The position numbers and the translations under genes are program-made. Positions 23,704 through 32,542 of a DNA stretch of 64,000 nucleotides are shown here, one piece after another; the first letter of the stretch is position 1; the number at the start of each line of letters is the position of its first letter. Origin of the DNA: Ornithinimicrobium humiphilum (GTDB lineage Bacteria > Actinomycetota > Actinomycetes > Actinomycetales > Dermatophilaceae); the NCBI RefSeq assembly GCF_006716885.1, contig NZ_VFPU01000001.1, positions 62,001-126,000 on the forward strand. The letters are read 5' to 3'. The notes beneath the pieces are model-generated. The model had not been told where the DNA came from. It saw only the letters and a program-made list of their open reading frames with translations, and did no database searches.

Positions 23704-25157
23704 CGTTGCACTCCTGCCTCGAGCATGGCACGTGCGACCGGGGCCGCGACGAGGCCGCCGGTCTCTCCGGTCCAGTTGTCGGTCGCGGACTCCACGATCA
23801 CCGCGACCGCGATCTGCGGGTCGTCCGCGGGGGCGAAGCCGGTGAACCAGGCGTGGGCGCCCCCGCTGCTGCCGTACTCCGCGGTGCCGGTCTTGCCGGC
23901 CACCCGCATCCCCGGGATCTGGGCGGAGGTCCCGGACCCCGCCTCGACCACGGAGACCATCATCTCGGTCAGCGCCTCGGCGGTGGAGGCCGACACGCTC
24001 CGCGAGAGGGTGCGCGGCCCGGTCTCCTCGATCACCTCGAGGTCGCGGTTGCGCACGGCCTCGATGAGATAGGGCGTCATCAGCTCGCCGTCGTTGGCGA
24101 TGGCCGAGGCGACCATGGCGACCTGGAGCGGTGTGACGCGCACCTCGTGCTGACCGATGCCGGTCAGGGCGACCTGGGCGTCGTCGGGGTCCTCCGGATA
24201 GGTCGACGGGGTCACCGACATGGGGATCTCCAGCTGCTGGCCGAAGCCGAAGCGGGCGGACTGCTCGCGCAGCTCGTCCGCGCCGAGCTGGTCGGCGAGC
24301 CAGGCGAAGGACGTGTTGCACGAGACCTGGATCGACCGCGCCAGCGTGGGCCGGCCGTCGGGGTCGCAGGCGGCGCCGCCGAAGTTGGGCAGCGTGGTGG
24401 AGGTCCCGGGAAGGGTGTAGGTCAGGCCGCCCTCGAGCTCGGTGTCGGGCTGGTACTCCCCGCTCTCCAGCGCGGCGGCGGCGACGACGAGCTTGTAGGT
24501 CGAGCCCGGCGGGTAGAGGTCGCCCGCGATGGCGCGGTTGACCAGCGGCTTCTCGGGGTCCTCGGTGAGCTGGACGTAGGCCTCGTCCACCGAGGTGAGC
24601 TGGTGGCTGGACAACGCGTTGGGGTCGAAGCTCGGGCGGCTCACCAGCGCCAGGATGGCGCCGGTCCGCGGGTCGAGGGCGACGGCGGCACCACGGCGGT
24701 CGCCCAGGGCCTCGATGGCGGCGGCCTGGACCGCCGGGTCGAGGGTGAGCTCCAGGCTGGCCCCCTGCGGCGGCCGCCCGGTCACGACGTCGACCAGGCG
24801 CTGGTAGAAGAGGCTGTCGTCGGTCCCCGCGAGCACCGAGTTGCGGGCGCGCTCCAGCCCGAGCCCGGCGCCGTAGGTGAACGACCAGTAGCCGGTCACG
24901 TGGGCGTAGCGGGTCGCCTGGTCGTAGCGGCGGATCCAGCCGAGGTCGGTGTTCGTGGCCTCGGAGCGGGCGATCGCGGTGCCGTCGACGAGGATGGCTC
25001 CGCGCTCGCGGTTGTAGGTGTCGATGAGCGTGCGGCGGTTGCCGGGGCGCTCGCGCAGGTCCTGCGCGGTGACGAACTGGATCCACGTGGTGGCCAGCAG
25101 CAGCGCCGTGAACATCGCGATGACGACGTAGGCGAGCCGTCGGATGGGGGTGTTCAT
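23700..25157 (-). CDS. pbpA: Class B penicillin-binding protein (transpeptidase)
   Basis: 485 residues with an N-terminal membrane anchor (LAYVVIAMFTALLLATTWIQF). A pre-domain (DTYNRERGAILVDGTAIARS) precedes the transpeptidase with SxxK in YPPGSTYKLV (~218), SxN in SIQVSCNTSF and KTG in MRVAGKTGTAEYG. It crosslinks peptidoglycan, partnered with the SEDS protein encoded immediately upstream. Part of the pknB-pbpA-rodA-pstP-fhaB-fhaA operon with 1-4 bp junctions. Confidence 0.95.
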   Translation of the reverse strand: MNTPIRRLAYVVIAMFTALLLATTWIQFVTAQDLRERPGNRRTLIDTYNRERGAILVDGTAIARSEATNTDLGWIRRYDQATRYAHVTGYWSFTYGAGLGLERARNSVLAGTDDSLFYQRLVDVVTGRPPQGASLELTLDPAVQAAAIEALGDRRGAAVALDPRTGAILALVSRPSFDPNALSSHQLTSVDEAYVQLTEDPEKPLVNRAIAGDLYPPGSTYKLVVAAAALESGEYQPDTELEGGLTYTLPGTSTTLPNFGGAACDPDGRPTLARSIQVSCNTSFAWLADQLGADELREQSARFGFGQQLEIPMSVTPSTYPEDPDDAQVALTGIGQHEVRVTPLQVAMVASAIANDGELMTPYLIEAVRNRDLEVIEETGPRTLSRSVSASTAEALTEMMVSVVEAGSGTSAQIPGMRVAGKTGTAEYGSSGGAHAWFTGFAPADDPQIAVAVIVESATDNWTGETGGLVAAPVARAMLEAGVQR

Positions 25158-25158
25158 C

Positions 25159-26553
25159 TCAGCCGACCTCCTTCGTCCTCGTGGTGGTGTCCCGCGCCTG
25201 CTCCTGCCGGCGCTCGGAGACCGGGCGGCGGGCGTGGTCGCTGATCCGCAGCAGCAGCGCGACGATGATCCAGTTGGCGAGCAGGGAGGAGCCCCCCGCG
25301 GACAGGAAGGGCGTGGTCAGGCCGGTGAGCGGGATGACCCGCGTGATGCCCCCGACGATGACGAAGACCTGCAGGGCGAGCGTGAAGGACAGGCCCGCGG
25401 CCAGCAGCTTGCCGAAGCCCTCGCGTGCGCCGATGGCCGTGCGCATCCCGCGCTCGACCAGCAGGGCGTAGAGCATGAGCATCGCGAACAGCCCGACCAT
25501 CCCGAGTTCCTCGCCGAAGGACGCCACGATGTAGTCGCTGTTGGCGAAGTAGGTGATGTAGGGGAAACCCTCCCCCAGCCCGGTGCCGAAGATGCCGCCG
25601 TGGGCCAGGCCCATCAACCCCTTGGCGACCTGGTCGGACTGGTCGGGGGCGAAGGGGTCCAGCCAGAGCGTCACGCGGCGCTGGACGTGGTCGAAGAGGC
25701 GCCAGGCCAGCACGGCGCCGCCGACGAAGAGCGAGAGGCCGATGACGATCCAGCTGGTGCGCTCGGTCGCGACGTAGAGCATCGCCACGAAGAGGCCGAA
25801 GAACAGCAGGGACGACCCGAGGTCGCGCTGCAGGACCAGCACCATCACCGAGAGCATCCAGGCGACGAGGATGGGTCCGAGGTCGCGGGCACGGGGCAGC
25901 TGCAGGCCGAGCACCCGGCGGCCCACGAGCGAGAGCGCGTCCCGCGTGGCCACGAGGTAGCCGGCGAAGAAGACGGTCAGGGCGATCTTGGCCAGCTCGC
26001 CGGGCTGCAGGCTCATCCCGCCGATGCTGATCCACAGCCGGGAGCCGTTCACCTCGCGACCGATCACCGGCAGCATCGGCAGGAGCAGGAGCACGAAACC
26101 CAGCGCCATCGCCAGGTAGGTCCAGCGCTTGAGCACCCGGTGGTCGCGCACCAGCAGCAGGGTGCCCGCCGCGGCGGCGACGGCCAGGCCGGTCCACAGC
26201 AGCTGGCGGGAGGCGACCGAACCGCCTCCGGTGCCGAGGTCGATGCGGTGGATCATCACCAGACCCAGCCCGTTGAGGAGGGTGGCGACGGGCAGGAGCA
26301 GGGGATCGGCATACCTCGCCCGCCAGCGGAGCACCACGTGGAGGGCCAGTGCTGCCCCGGCGAGGATGCCCAGGTGGCGCCACAGGTTCGGCGGCACCTC
26401 GCCCCGGACCGCCAGCTCGACGTTGACGTAGGCCAGGGTCACGATGACGAGCGCGAGCACCGTGAGCACCAGCTCGATCGTGCGGCCGCTGCGCACGCGC
26501 AGGCTCGTCACGGTCGAGGGGCTGGGGTTGGTCGCGGGAGCGCTCACGGGCAT
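25159..26553 (-). CDS. rodA: SEDS family peptidoglycan polymerase (FtsW/RodA/SpoVE)
   Basis: 464 residues with 11-12 membrane helices. SEDS signatures are present: MIHRIDLGTGGGS, GREVNGSRLWISIGGMSLQP, GELAKIALTVFFAGYL, LVLQRDLGSSLLFFGLF, and FGTGLGEGFPYITYFANSDYIVA, the large loop with the catalytic Asp region. C-terminal SAGGSSLLANWIIVALLL is conserved. It polymerises lipid II with the adjacent PBP. The ATG at 26553 overlaps the pstP stop by 10 bp. Confidence 0.94.
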   Translation of the reverse strand: MPVSAPATNPSPSTVTSLRVRSGRTIELVLTVLALVIVTLAYVNVELAVRGEVPPNLWRHLGILAGAALALHVVLRWRARYADPLLLPVATLLNGLGLVMIHRIDLGTGGGSVASRQLLWTGLAVAAAAGTLLLVRDHRVLKRWTYLAMALGFVLLLLPMLPVIGREVNGSRLWISIGGMSLQPGELAKIALTVFFAGYLVATRDALSLVGRRVLGLQLPRARDLGPILVAWMLSVMVLVLQRDLGSSLLFFGLFVAMLYVATERTSWIVIGLSLFVGGAVLAWRLFDHVQRRVTLWLDPFAPDQSDQVAKGLMGLAHGGIFGTGLGEGFPYITYFANSDYIVASFGEELGMVGLFAMLMLYALLVERGMRTAIGAREGFGKLLAAGLSFTLALQVFVIVGGITRVIPLTGLTTPFLSAGGSSLLANWIIVALLLRISDHARRPVSERRQEQARDTTTRTKEVG

Positions 26554-28025
26554 CCCTTCGGGTAGAGGACCTGGACGGTCGGGCGGGCCGGGTCCGCGGT
26601 GGCGGAGGCGCCGTCGTCGACCGGACCGACCGGGCCGGCCGTCGTGCGGTCGGTGTCGCCGGTCGCGCGGGGGCGGTCGGTCGACGTCGCGGCACCGGTC
26701 GGCACCGGGAGTGCCTCGCGGGCGGCGTCGTCGGGGTCGACGGTGATCGCGACCGCGCCCTCGGGGATCCCGGTGGTGCGGGTGCCGTCGGGCAGGATGA
26801 CGATCGGCGCGCAGCCGGCCTGCGCGAGGCGGCGCAGCTCGGCGACGATCGTCTCGGCCCCGGCGCGGTCGTCGGCGGACAGGGTGCGACGCACCTGGGA
26901 CTGGTAGAAGACGGGCAGCGCGTCCACGCGCACGTCGGTCTGGTCCTCGGGCGTGCTGAGCGAGATCGGCCCGAGGTCCTGCGAGACGCCCCGGTAGATC
27001 GTGACCATCCCGTCCTGCTCGCCGACGAAGTACTGCTGCTGGGTCCAGGTCCAGGAGCCCCAGCCGGCCGCACCCAGGACGGCCACGGCGGCGACGGCGA
27101 CGAGGATGCGGCGCACCCAGCGCAGCACCGGGTTGGTGGGACCCTCCTCGGCGAGGACCGGACCCTCGGCGAGGGTGGTGCCGGACGCCTCGCGGGAGAG
27201 CTGCGCGGCCTTCTCGGCGGGTGTCAGCGGGGCGAGGGTCTGGGCGCGCCGGCGCTCGCTGGCGGCGCCGACGACCTGGGGCTTCGTCGTGCCGTCCTTG
27301 GCCAGCACGAGGTCGGCCACGATGACGGTCACGTTGTCCCGGGTGGAGGCGCGCAGGGCGACCTGGACCAGCTCGTCGGCGACCTGGCCGGGGCTGCGCT
27401 CGTCGCTCCGGAGCAGCTCGGCCACCGTGTCCTCGGCGACGTAGTCGGTCAGGCCGTCGCTGCAGATGAGGATGCGGTCGCCGAGGCGCAGCTCGCGCAG
27501 GGACAGGTCGGGGGTGTCCTCGGGCCGGCCCGTGAGCACCCGGGTCACGAGCGAGCGCTGCGGGTGGTGCAGCGCCTCGTCCTTGGTGATCCGGCCCTCG
27601 TCGAGCAGCTTCTGGACGAAGGAGTGGTCCTTGGTGATCTGGGTCAGCCGGCCCTCGCGCAGCAGGTAGGCGCGGGAGTCTCCGATGTTGGCGACCGCGA
27701 GCTTGGTGCCGGCGCGCATCATCGCGATGCAGGTCGTGCCCATCCCCTCGGAGTCGGGATAGACCTCCATGACCTCCGCGAGGCGGGAGTTGGCCTCCTC
27801 GATCGCGCGCTCGAGGATGTCGAGCGAGTCGTCGGCGCCGTGGGACTCGCCGTCGAGGTGGACGAGCTCGCTGACCACGAGGGACGAGGCCACGTCGCCG
27901 GCCGCGTGCCCGCCCATGCCGTCGCAGAGCACCAGCAGCTCGGGCCCGGCGTAGGCGGAGTCCTCGTTGCGGGACTTGCTGCCGAGTCCGACGTTGGTGC
28001 GGGCTGCGTAGCGGAGGGCGACCAT
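26544..28025 (-). CDS. pstP: PP2C-family Ser/Thr phosphatase
   Basis: 493 residues. The PP2C domain (1-235) has NEDSAYAGPELLVLCDGMGG, HAAGDVAS, GMGTTCIAMM, VANIGDSRAYLLREG, LICSDGLTDYV and STRDNVTVIVADL, giving the metal-binding Asp set. A linker, one membrane helix (~310-330) and an extracytoplasmic domain of about 130 residues follow, with a Thr/Ala/Pro-rich end. It dephosphorylates PknB and substrates. In the STPK operon, 3 bp after fhaB. Confidence 0.94.
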   Translation of the reverse strand: MVALRYAARTNVGLGSKSRNEDSAYAGPELLVLCDGMGGHAAGDVASSLVVSELVHLDGESHGADDSLDILERAIEEANSRLAEVMEVYPDSEGMGTTCIAMMRAGTKLAVANIGDSRAYLLREGRLTQITKDHSFVQKLLDEGRITKDEALHHPQRSLVTRVLTGRPEDTPDLSLRELRLGDRILICSDGLTDYVAEDTVAELLRSDERSPGQVADELVQVALRASTRDNVTVIVADLVLAKDGTTKPQVVGAASERRRAQTLAPLTPAEKAAQLSREASGTTLAEGPVLAEEGPTNPVLRWVRRILVAVAAVAVLGAAGWGSWTWTQQQYFVGEQDGMVTIYRGVSQDLGPISLSTPEDQTDVRVDALPVFYQSQVRRTLSADDRAGAETIVAELRRLAQAGCAPIVILPDGTRTTGIPEGAVAITVDPDDAAREALPVPTGAATSTDRPRATGDTDRTTAGPVGPVDDGASATADPARPTVQVLYPKGCP

Positions 28026-28028
28026 GGG

Positions 28029-28496
28029 TCAGCGGCGCAGCTCGAGCACGGTCTGGCCGATGCGGATCTGCGCCCCGGGGTCGAGGCGGGCGCCCTCGTC
28101 GATGCGCTGGCCGTTGACGAGCGTGCCGTTGGTGGACCCCAGGTCGTCGGCGTACCAGGCGTCGGCGCCGGGGTAGATCCGCAGGTGGCGCCCGGAGGCG
28201 TAGTCGTCGGTGAGCACGAGGGTGCACTCGGGGTTGCGGCCGACCAGCAGCCCCCCCTCGTGCAGCGGCACCGAGGTGCCGCGCAGGCTGCCCTCGGTGA
28301 CGACGAGATGGGTGGGGACGTTGCGCCGTCGGCGCTTCTCGCCCTTGCTCTCGCGGGCCCGGGCGGGGCCGGCGCTCCGGGACACCACGCGGGTGCCGTA
28401 GAGGTCGCCGCGCAGGGCGCCGACGATCGAGAACACGAAGGCCCAGAGGAGGACGATCACCCCGAGCCGGATGAGGTTGAGGGTCAGCTCACCCAT
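28029..28496 (-). CDS. fhaB: FHA domain protein with N-terminal membrane helix
   Basis: 155 residues. One N-terminal helix (IRLGVIVLLWAFVFSIVGAL), a basic linker (SKGEKRRRRNVPTH), then an FHA domain: LLVGRNPECTLVLTDDYASG, RHLRIYPG, DDLGSTNGTLVNGQRI. FHA domains bind phosphothreonine, so it is a likely PknB substrate reader (FipA/FhaB of mycobacteria). It abuts fhaA. Confidence 0.93.
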   Translation of the reverse strand: MGELTLNLIRLGVIVLLWAFVFSIVGALRGDLYGTRVVSRSAGPARARESKGEKRRRRNVPTHLVVTEGSLRGTSVPLHEGGLLVGRNPECTLVLTDDYASGRHLRIYPGADAWYADDLGSTNGTLVNGQRIDEGARLDPGAQIRIGQTVLELRR

Positions 28497-29339
28497 TCAG
28501 CCCTCCAGCCGGAAGATCAGCGTGCTCCGGCCCATCGTCACCCGGTCGCCGTCGTGCAGCTCCTCGTCACCGATCTGCTCCCCGTTGAGGTAGGTGCCGT
28601 TGGTCGAGCCCAGGTCGCGGAGCAGCACCTGCAGGTGCGGGCCGTCGTGGCTGATGCGCACCTCGGCGTGGCGGCGCGACACGCCGGGGTCGTCGACCAC
28701 GAGGTCGGCGGAGCCGTCACGACCCAGCACCGTCACGGCGGCGGTCAGCGGCACGGGGCGGCCGTCGATCTCCAGGACCGGGCGGGGGCCGCGGCCTCGC
28801 GCCGGACGCGACGAGGGCACCTCCCGCGTGGCGGGCGTCTGCGGCCGGGGGTCAGGGCGCCGCTCCGGCGTGGGACGCGGCTGCGGACGGTAGGCGGAGA
28901 GGTCGTCCTCGGCCGGGCGCGGACGGGCGGCCGAGGTAGCGGGGGCGGGACGGGAGGAACGGGCGCGACCGTCCTTGGCAGCCGGACGCACCCGGAAGAT
29001 CCCCGTCTCGAGGTCGTCGCCGGAGACGAGGCGGACCTCGAAGGGGCCGGGTGTGACGTAGCGCTGCGCGTCGGCGTGGTCCTCGGCGGCGGCGACCAGC
29101 TCGTCCGTCAGGGCGGTCGAGTAGGAGGACAGTCGCTCGTAGTCGGTCTCGGCCAGCTCGATCGTGAAGACGTTGGGGACCATCGTCCGTCCCGGCCCGA
29201 GGACGGCCGCCCGGTCGTCCATGGCGCCCCGCATCGCGGAGGCGATCTCGACGGGCTGCACCTCGGCCTTGAAGACGCGCGCGAACGGCTGCTTCACGGC
29301 GCGCTCGAGACCACGCTCGAGCCGGTCGAAGACTCCCAC
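28497..29339 (-). CDS. fhaA: FhaA-like protein (DUF3662 plus FHA)
   Basis: 280 residues from a GTG at 29339, which has AAGGAGAG upstream and gives the conserved VGVFDRLERGLERAV beginning. Residues 1-120 are the DUF3662/FhaA N-terminal domain (FKAEVQPVEIASAMRGAMDD, PGRTMVPNVFTIELAETDYE). A Pro/Arg-rich linker and a C-terminal FHA domain (VLGRDGSADLVVDDPGVSRR, HAEVRI, DLGSTNGTYLNGEQI) follow. FhaA binds phosphorylated partners in cell-wall synthesis. First gene of the STPK operon. Confidence 0.93.
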   Translation of the reverse strand: MGVFDRLERGLERAVKQPFARVFKAEVQPVEIASAMRGAMDDRAAVLGPGRTMVPNVFTIELAETDYERLSSYSTALTDELVAAAEDHADAQRYVTPGPFEVRLVSGDDLETGIFRVRPAAKDGRARSSRPAPATSAARPRPAEDDLSAYRPQPRPTPERRPDPRPQTPATREVPSSRPARGRGPRPVLEIDGRPVPLTAAVTVLGRDGSADLVVDDPGVSRRHAEVRISHDGPHLQVLLRDLGSTNGTYLNGEQIGDEELHDGDRVTMGRSTLIFRLEG

Positions 29340-29559
29340 GGTCTCTCCTTCCACTGACGTTCCCACCACGGGCGGGCACGCGCCCCGCCCGCCGATCGTA
29401 CTTGTCAGGACTGCGAGGACCCTGGAGGAAGCGACCCCCGCCCGTCAGACCCAGCGGTCGTCGGCGGTGATCGTCAGCCGCGTGACCGCGTGGTCCTCGC
29501 CGGCCACGGCCGCCGCGGGGGACCCCGCTCCCGCGACCTCGACGCCCTACGTCCCTGGG

Positions 29560-30813
29560 ATGGCGCTCCTCCGCGGCCGGTTGGGTGGACGTTCGAGCCG
29601 ACCCTCCGCGCGGGTCTTGACAGGCCCGGTGCGCGGTCGCACCGTGACGGCATACGCGGGCACGCGCAGGGGCGTGACCGCAGGGGTATGGATGTATGCG
29701 ACAGGTCCGGACCGGCGCGGGCTGCCGGTGGTGTCGCGGCTGCGGTGGATCCCGCTGCCCGCCGCCCGGGTCTCGTTGCGCCTGCTCGGGCTGGGCCACC
29801 TGCCGATCGCCTCGGGAGTCGCGCTGCGCCGGGTCCTCTACGCCACCACCGGGGTCGACGGTCGGCCGACCGTCGCCTCCGGGCTCGTGGGCAGGGCGCC
29901 GCACGCCGTCGTCGGCTACCAGCACGGCACGCAGGGTCACCGCCTCAACGTGCCCTCGACCCCGCACCGCCTCGAGGGGGTGCTGACCTCGATGGTCTTC
30001 GCGGGGGCCGGCTACGTCTTCGTCGCGCCCGACTACCTCGGGCTTGGCAGCGCCTGGGGCCCCCACCCCTACCTGCACGCCCCCACCGAGGCCGGTGCCG
30101 TCGTCGACCTGCTGGACGCGGTGCCCGAGGTGCTCCACCGGACGGGGACACCGGTGCCGGAGCGTGCCGCGCTGCTCGGCTTCTCCCAGGGCGGGCACGC
30201 CACGCTGGCGGCGCTGGCGGAGCTGGGCGCCGGCACCAGCCGGCTCGAGGTCGTGGGCGCCGCCTCGGTGGCGGGGGTGCACCGGCTCTTCGAGAGCGCC
30301 GGACCCCACACGCTGTCCGGGGTCTCGCCCCACCACGCCACCTACCTGGCCTACCTGGCCACGGCCTACTCCCGGATCTACCGACGGCCGCTCTCCTCGA
30401 TCGCGCGTCCGGCCTGGGTGCGGCGGCTGCCCCGGCTGATGGACGGGTCGCACGGTCTGATGGAGGTCGAGCGTGCGCTGCCGCGCGACCCGACGCTCGT
30501 GCTCACCCGCGAGACGGTCGAGGACCTGCTCGGGCGCGGCGAGGGATGGTTCGCCCGCCGGCTCAAGGTCAACAGCGTGGGCGACCTGGCCACCCGGGTC
30601 CCCGTCCGTCTCTACACGGGCAGCCGGGACGTCGACGCCCCGCCCTCGGACGCCCACCTCACCGCCGAGCTGCTGCGGGGCCGTGGCAGCCGGGTCGACG
30701 TCGTCGACGTGGGGCCCCACGACCACCGGGGGACCGCCTTCGAGGCGGTCGGACGGGCGCGGCGCTGGTTCGACGAGCTCTTCGGCACCGCCGTCCCCAC
30801 CCGTCCGGCCTGA
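29560..30813 (+). CDS. Secretory-lipase-like alpha/beta hydrolase
   Basis: About 417 residues. VGYQHGTQGHRLNVPSTPHR, FVAPDYLGLGSAWGPHPYLH, nucleophile elbow LGFSQGGHATLAALAELG, and a late LYTGSRDVDAPPSDA with VDVGPHDHRG (acid/His). This is the fold and motif order of secretory lipases and related acyl hydrolases. No clear signal peptide from this start. The frame is open well upstream and no strong ribosome-binding site is visible, so the N-terminus is uncertain (a GTG near 29466 is possible). It carries one GTATGCCGT copy (29647, reverse). Substrate unknown. Confidence 0.8.
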   Translation: MALLRGRLGGRSSRPSARVLTGPVRGRTVTAYAGTRRGVTAGVWMYATGPDRRGLPVVSRLRWIPLPAARVSLRLLGLGHLPIASGVALRRVLYATTGVDGRPTVASGLVGRAPHAVVGYQHGTQGHRLNVPSTPHRLEGVLTSMVFAGAGYVFVAPDYLGLGSAWGPHPYLHAPTEAGAVVDLLDAVPEVLHRTGTPVPERAALLGFSQGGHATLAALAELGAGTSRLEVVGAASVAGVHRLFESAGPHTLSGVSPHHATYLAYLATAYSRIYRRPLSSIARPAWVRRLPRLMDGSHGLMEVERALPRDPTLVLTRETVEDLLGRGEGWFARRLKVNSVGDLATRVPVRLYTGSRDVDAPPSDAHLTAELLRGRGSRVDVVDVGPHDHRGTAFEAVGRARRWFDELFGTAVPTRPA

Positions 30814-30822
30814 GACCGGTCG

Positions 30823-32307
30823 TCAGTCGCCGAGTCCCTCTCCGGAGGCCTCGCGGTCGGGGACCGTCAGGTCCTCCGGTCCGGTCGGCGCCAGCGCGGC
30901 CGCCGCCGAGGCCGAGGCCACGACCTGCCCCGGGGCGGCTCCGGGGACGGGCACCGCCCCGGCGTCGGCGTCGTCCGCAGGTGCCGCCGAGGCGTAGGTG
31001 CGGGAGAGCGTCCGGTAGGCCGGCGAGGCGAGGGCCAGGATCGCCGTCACGGTCATGACCAGCCCGGCGACGACGAAGACGACGGCGATGCCGCGCGACA
31101 CCGGCGTCCCCACGCCCAGCAGCGGCTCCAGCGCCAGGCGACCGCGCTCGGAGGCGGCGAACGGGATGATCCAGCGGTCCGCGACGGGAGCGATGGCGAA
31201 GGCCGTCAACGGTGCCGACGCCGCCTCGACCGCCATCGCGAAGCCGAAGACCCTGCCCTGCCGCTCGAGCGGGACGACCCGCTGGATGACGGTCTGCTCC
31301 GCGGCCTCGGCCACCGGCACGAGGCACATGTAGACGAAGATGCCGCCGGCGTAGAGCCACCAGAGCTCCCGCACCGCGAAGGCCGCCCCCACCAGCCCCA
31401 TGACGACCACGGCCAGCAGCAGGCTGCGGATCGGGTTGCGGCCGAGACCGAACCTCGCGACGAGCATGCCGCCGACGATGAAGCCCACGGAGCACACCCC
31501 GAGCACCAGGCCCCACACCTCGACGGCGAACATCTCCAGGCCGTAGGGGTCCATCAGGGCCATGTAGACGCCGCCGATGAGGTTGTTGAAGGTCGAGAAC
31601 AGGATGAGGGCGAGCAGCCCGGCGGAGACCTTGATGACCGCGATCGAGCCGGCCAGGTCGATGCGGCCGTGGTCGTCGCTGCCCGCGGCGGCCGGCTCCA
31701 CCTCCTGGGGCATTCGGACGACCAGCAGGTGGACCAGCCCGAGGGCGACCGCCACGAGGGCGAGCAGGATCGTCCACCGCATCCCGAGGAAGCCGACCGA
31801 GAGCCCCGACAGGACGCTGGTGGCCAGGAAGGTGATGCCCTGCGCGGTGCCCACCAGGCCGTTGGCGCGGTCGCGGCGGTCGTCGGGGACGAGGATCGTC
31901 ACGGACGTGGACAGCGCGATGTTGCGCATGTGCTCGACGACCGAGCCGGTCAGCACGAGCGCGCAGAACACCCAGAACCACGGGGCGGTCAGGTCGGTCA
32001 TCAGGTCGGCGGGGGTGACGGCGTGCACCAGGGCGGCGACCGTGAAGAAGGTCAGCGTGACCACCGTCGAGAAGCGCATGACCGGGAGCTTGCGGTGGTG
32101 GTCGACCACCGACCCGAAGAAGATGCTGCTCATCGACACCAGCAGCATGTAGGCCCCGCCGATCAGGCCCGTGGCCAGCACCGAGCGGGTCTCCAGGTAG
32201 GCCCAGAAGGTCAGGGCGAACCACAGGTAGCTGGTCGTCAGACCCGCTGCCGCGGTGTTGACGAGCAGGTGCAGGAAGGTGCGGTAGGCGTCCGGCGTGG
32301 TCCTCAT
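30823..32307 (-). CDS. MFS transporter
   Basis: 494 residues with 12 membrane helices in two halves around a hydrophilic loop (~190-225, RMPQEVEPAAAGSDDHGRID). Features such as SIFFGSVVDHHRKLPVMRFS (loop 2-3) and FGLGRNPIRSLLLA fit the major facilitator superfamily, near the enterobactin exporter/multidrug subgroup. The C-terminal ~55 residues form an Ala/Pro-rich cytoplasmic tail. Substrate unknown. Convergent with the lipase gene, with only 9 bp between the stops. Confidence 0.88.
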   Translation of the reverse strand: MRTTPDAYRTFLHLLVNTAAAGLTTSYLWFALTFWAYLETRSVLATGLIGGAYMLLVSMSSIFFGSVVDHHRKLPVMRFSTVVTLTFFTVAALVHAVTPADLMTDLTAPWFWVFCALVLTGSVVEHMRNIALSTSVTILVPDDRRDRANGLVGTAQGITFLATSVLSGLSVGFLGMRWTILLALVAVALGLVHLLVVRMPQEVEPAAAGSDDHGRIDLAGSIAVIKVSAGLLALILFSTFNNLIGGVYMALMDPYGLEMFAVEVWGLVLGVCSVGFIVGGMLVARFGLGRNPIRSLLLAVVVMGLVGAAFAVRELWWLYAGGIFVYMCLVPVAEAAEQTVIQRVVPLERQGRVFGFAMAVEAASAPLTAFAIAPVADRWIIPFAASERGRLALEPLLGVGTPVSRGIAVVFVVAGLVMTVTAILALASPAYRTLSRTYASAAPADDADAGAVPVPGAAPGQVVASASAAAALAPTGPEDLTVPDREASGEGLGD

Positions 32308-32542
32308 GCCCTGTCCGACTCCCCTCCCGGCCCGGATGCATCGGCCCCCGGCGAACTTTTTTCGGGGCGCCTTGGGAGGTCTGTGATGCATCGTCGCAGG
32401 TCAAGGCTCTGCAAAGGCAAGGTCAAGCGAGGGTCAAGAGAATCCGTCCAGAGGACTATTGCCCCCGTGCCACCGCGGCGCTAGGAATGGGCCTACCTGG
32501 CAAGAGCCTGGGAACCAACCACAAAGCAGGGGTGCTTCTCAC
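32308..32542. promoter_or_regulatory. Divergent promoter region of the MFS and peroxidase genes
   Basis: 235 bp without a gene. It contains an A/T run (GAACTTTTTTCG) near the MFS side and repeated GGTCAAG elements (about 32399, 32419 and 32431) near the middle. GCAGGGGTG 10 bp before the peroxidase ATG is a plausible ribosome-binding site. No clear -35/-10 pair. Confidence 0.35.
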
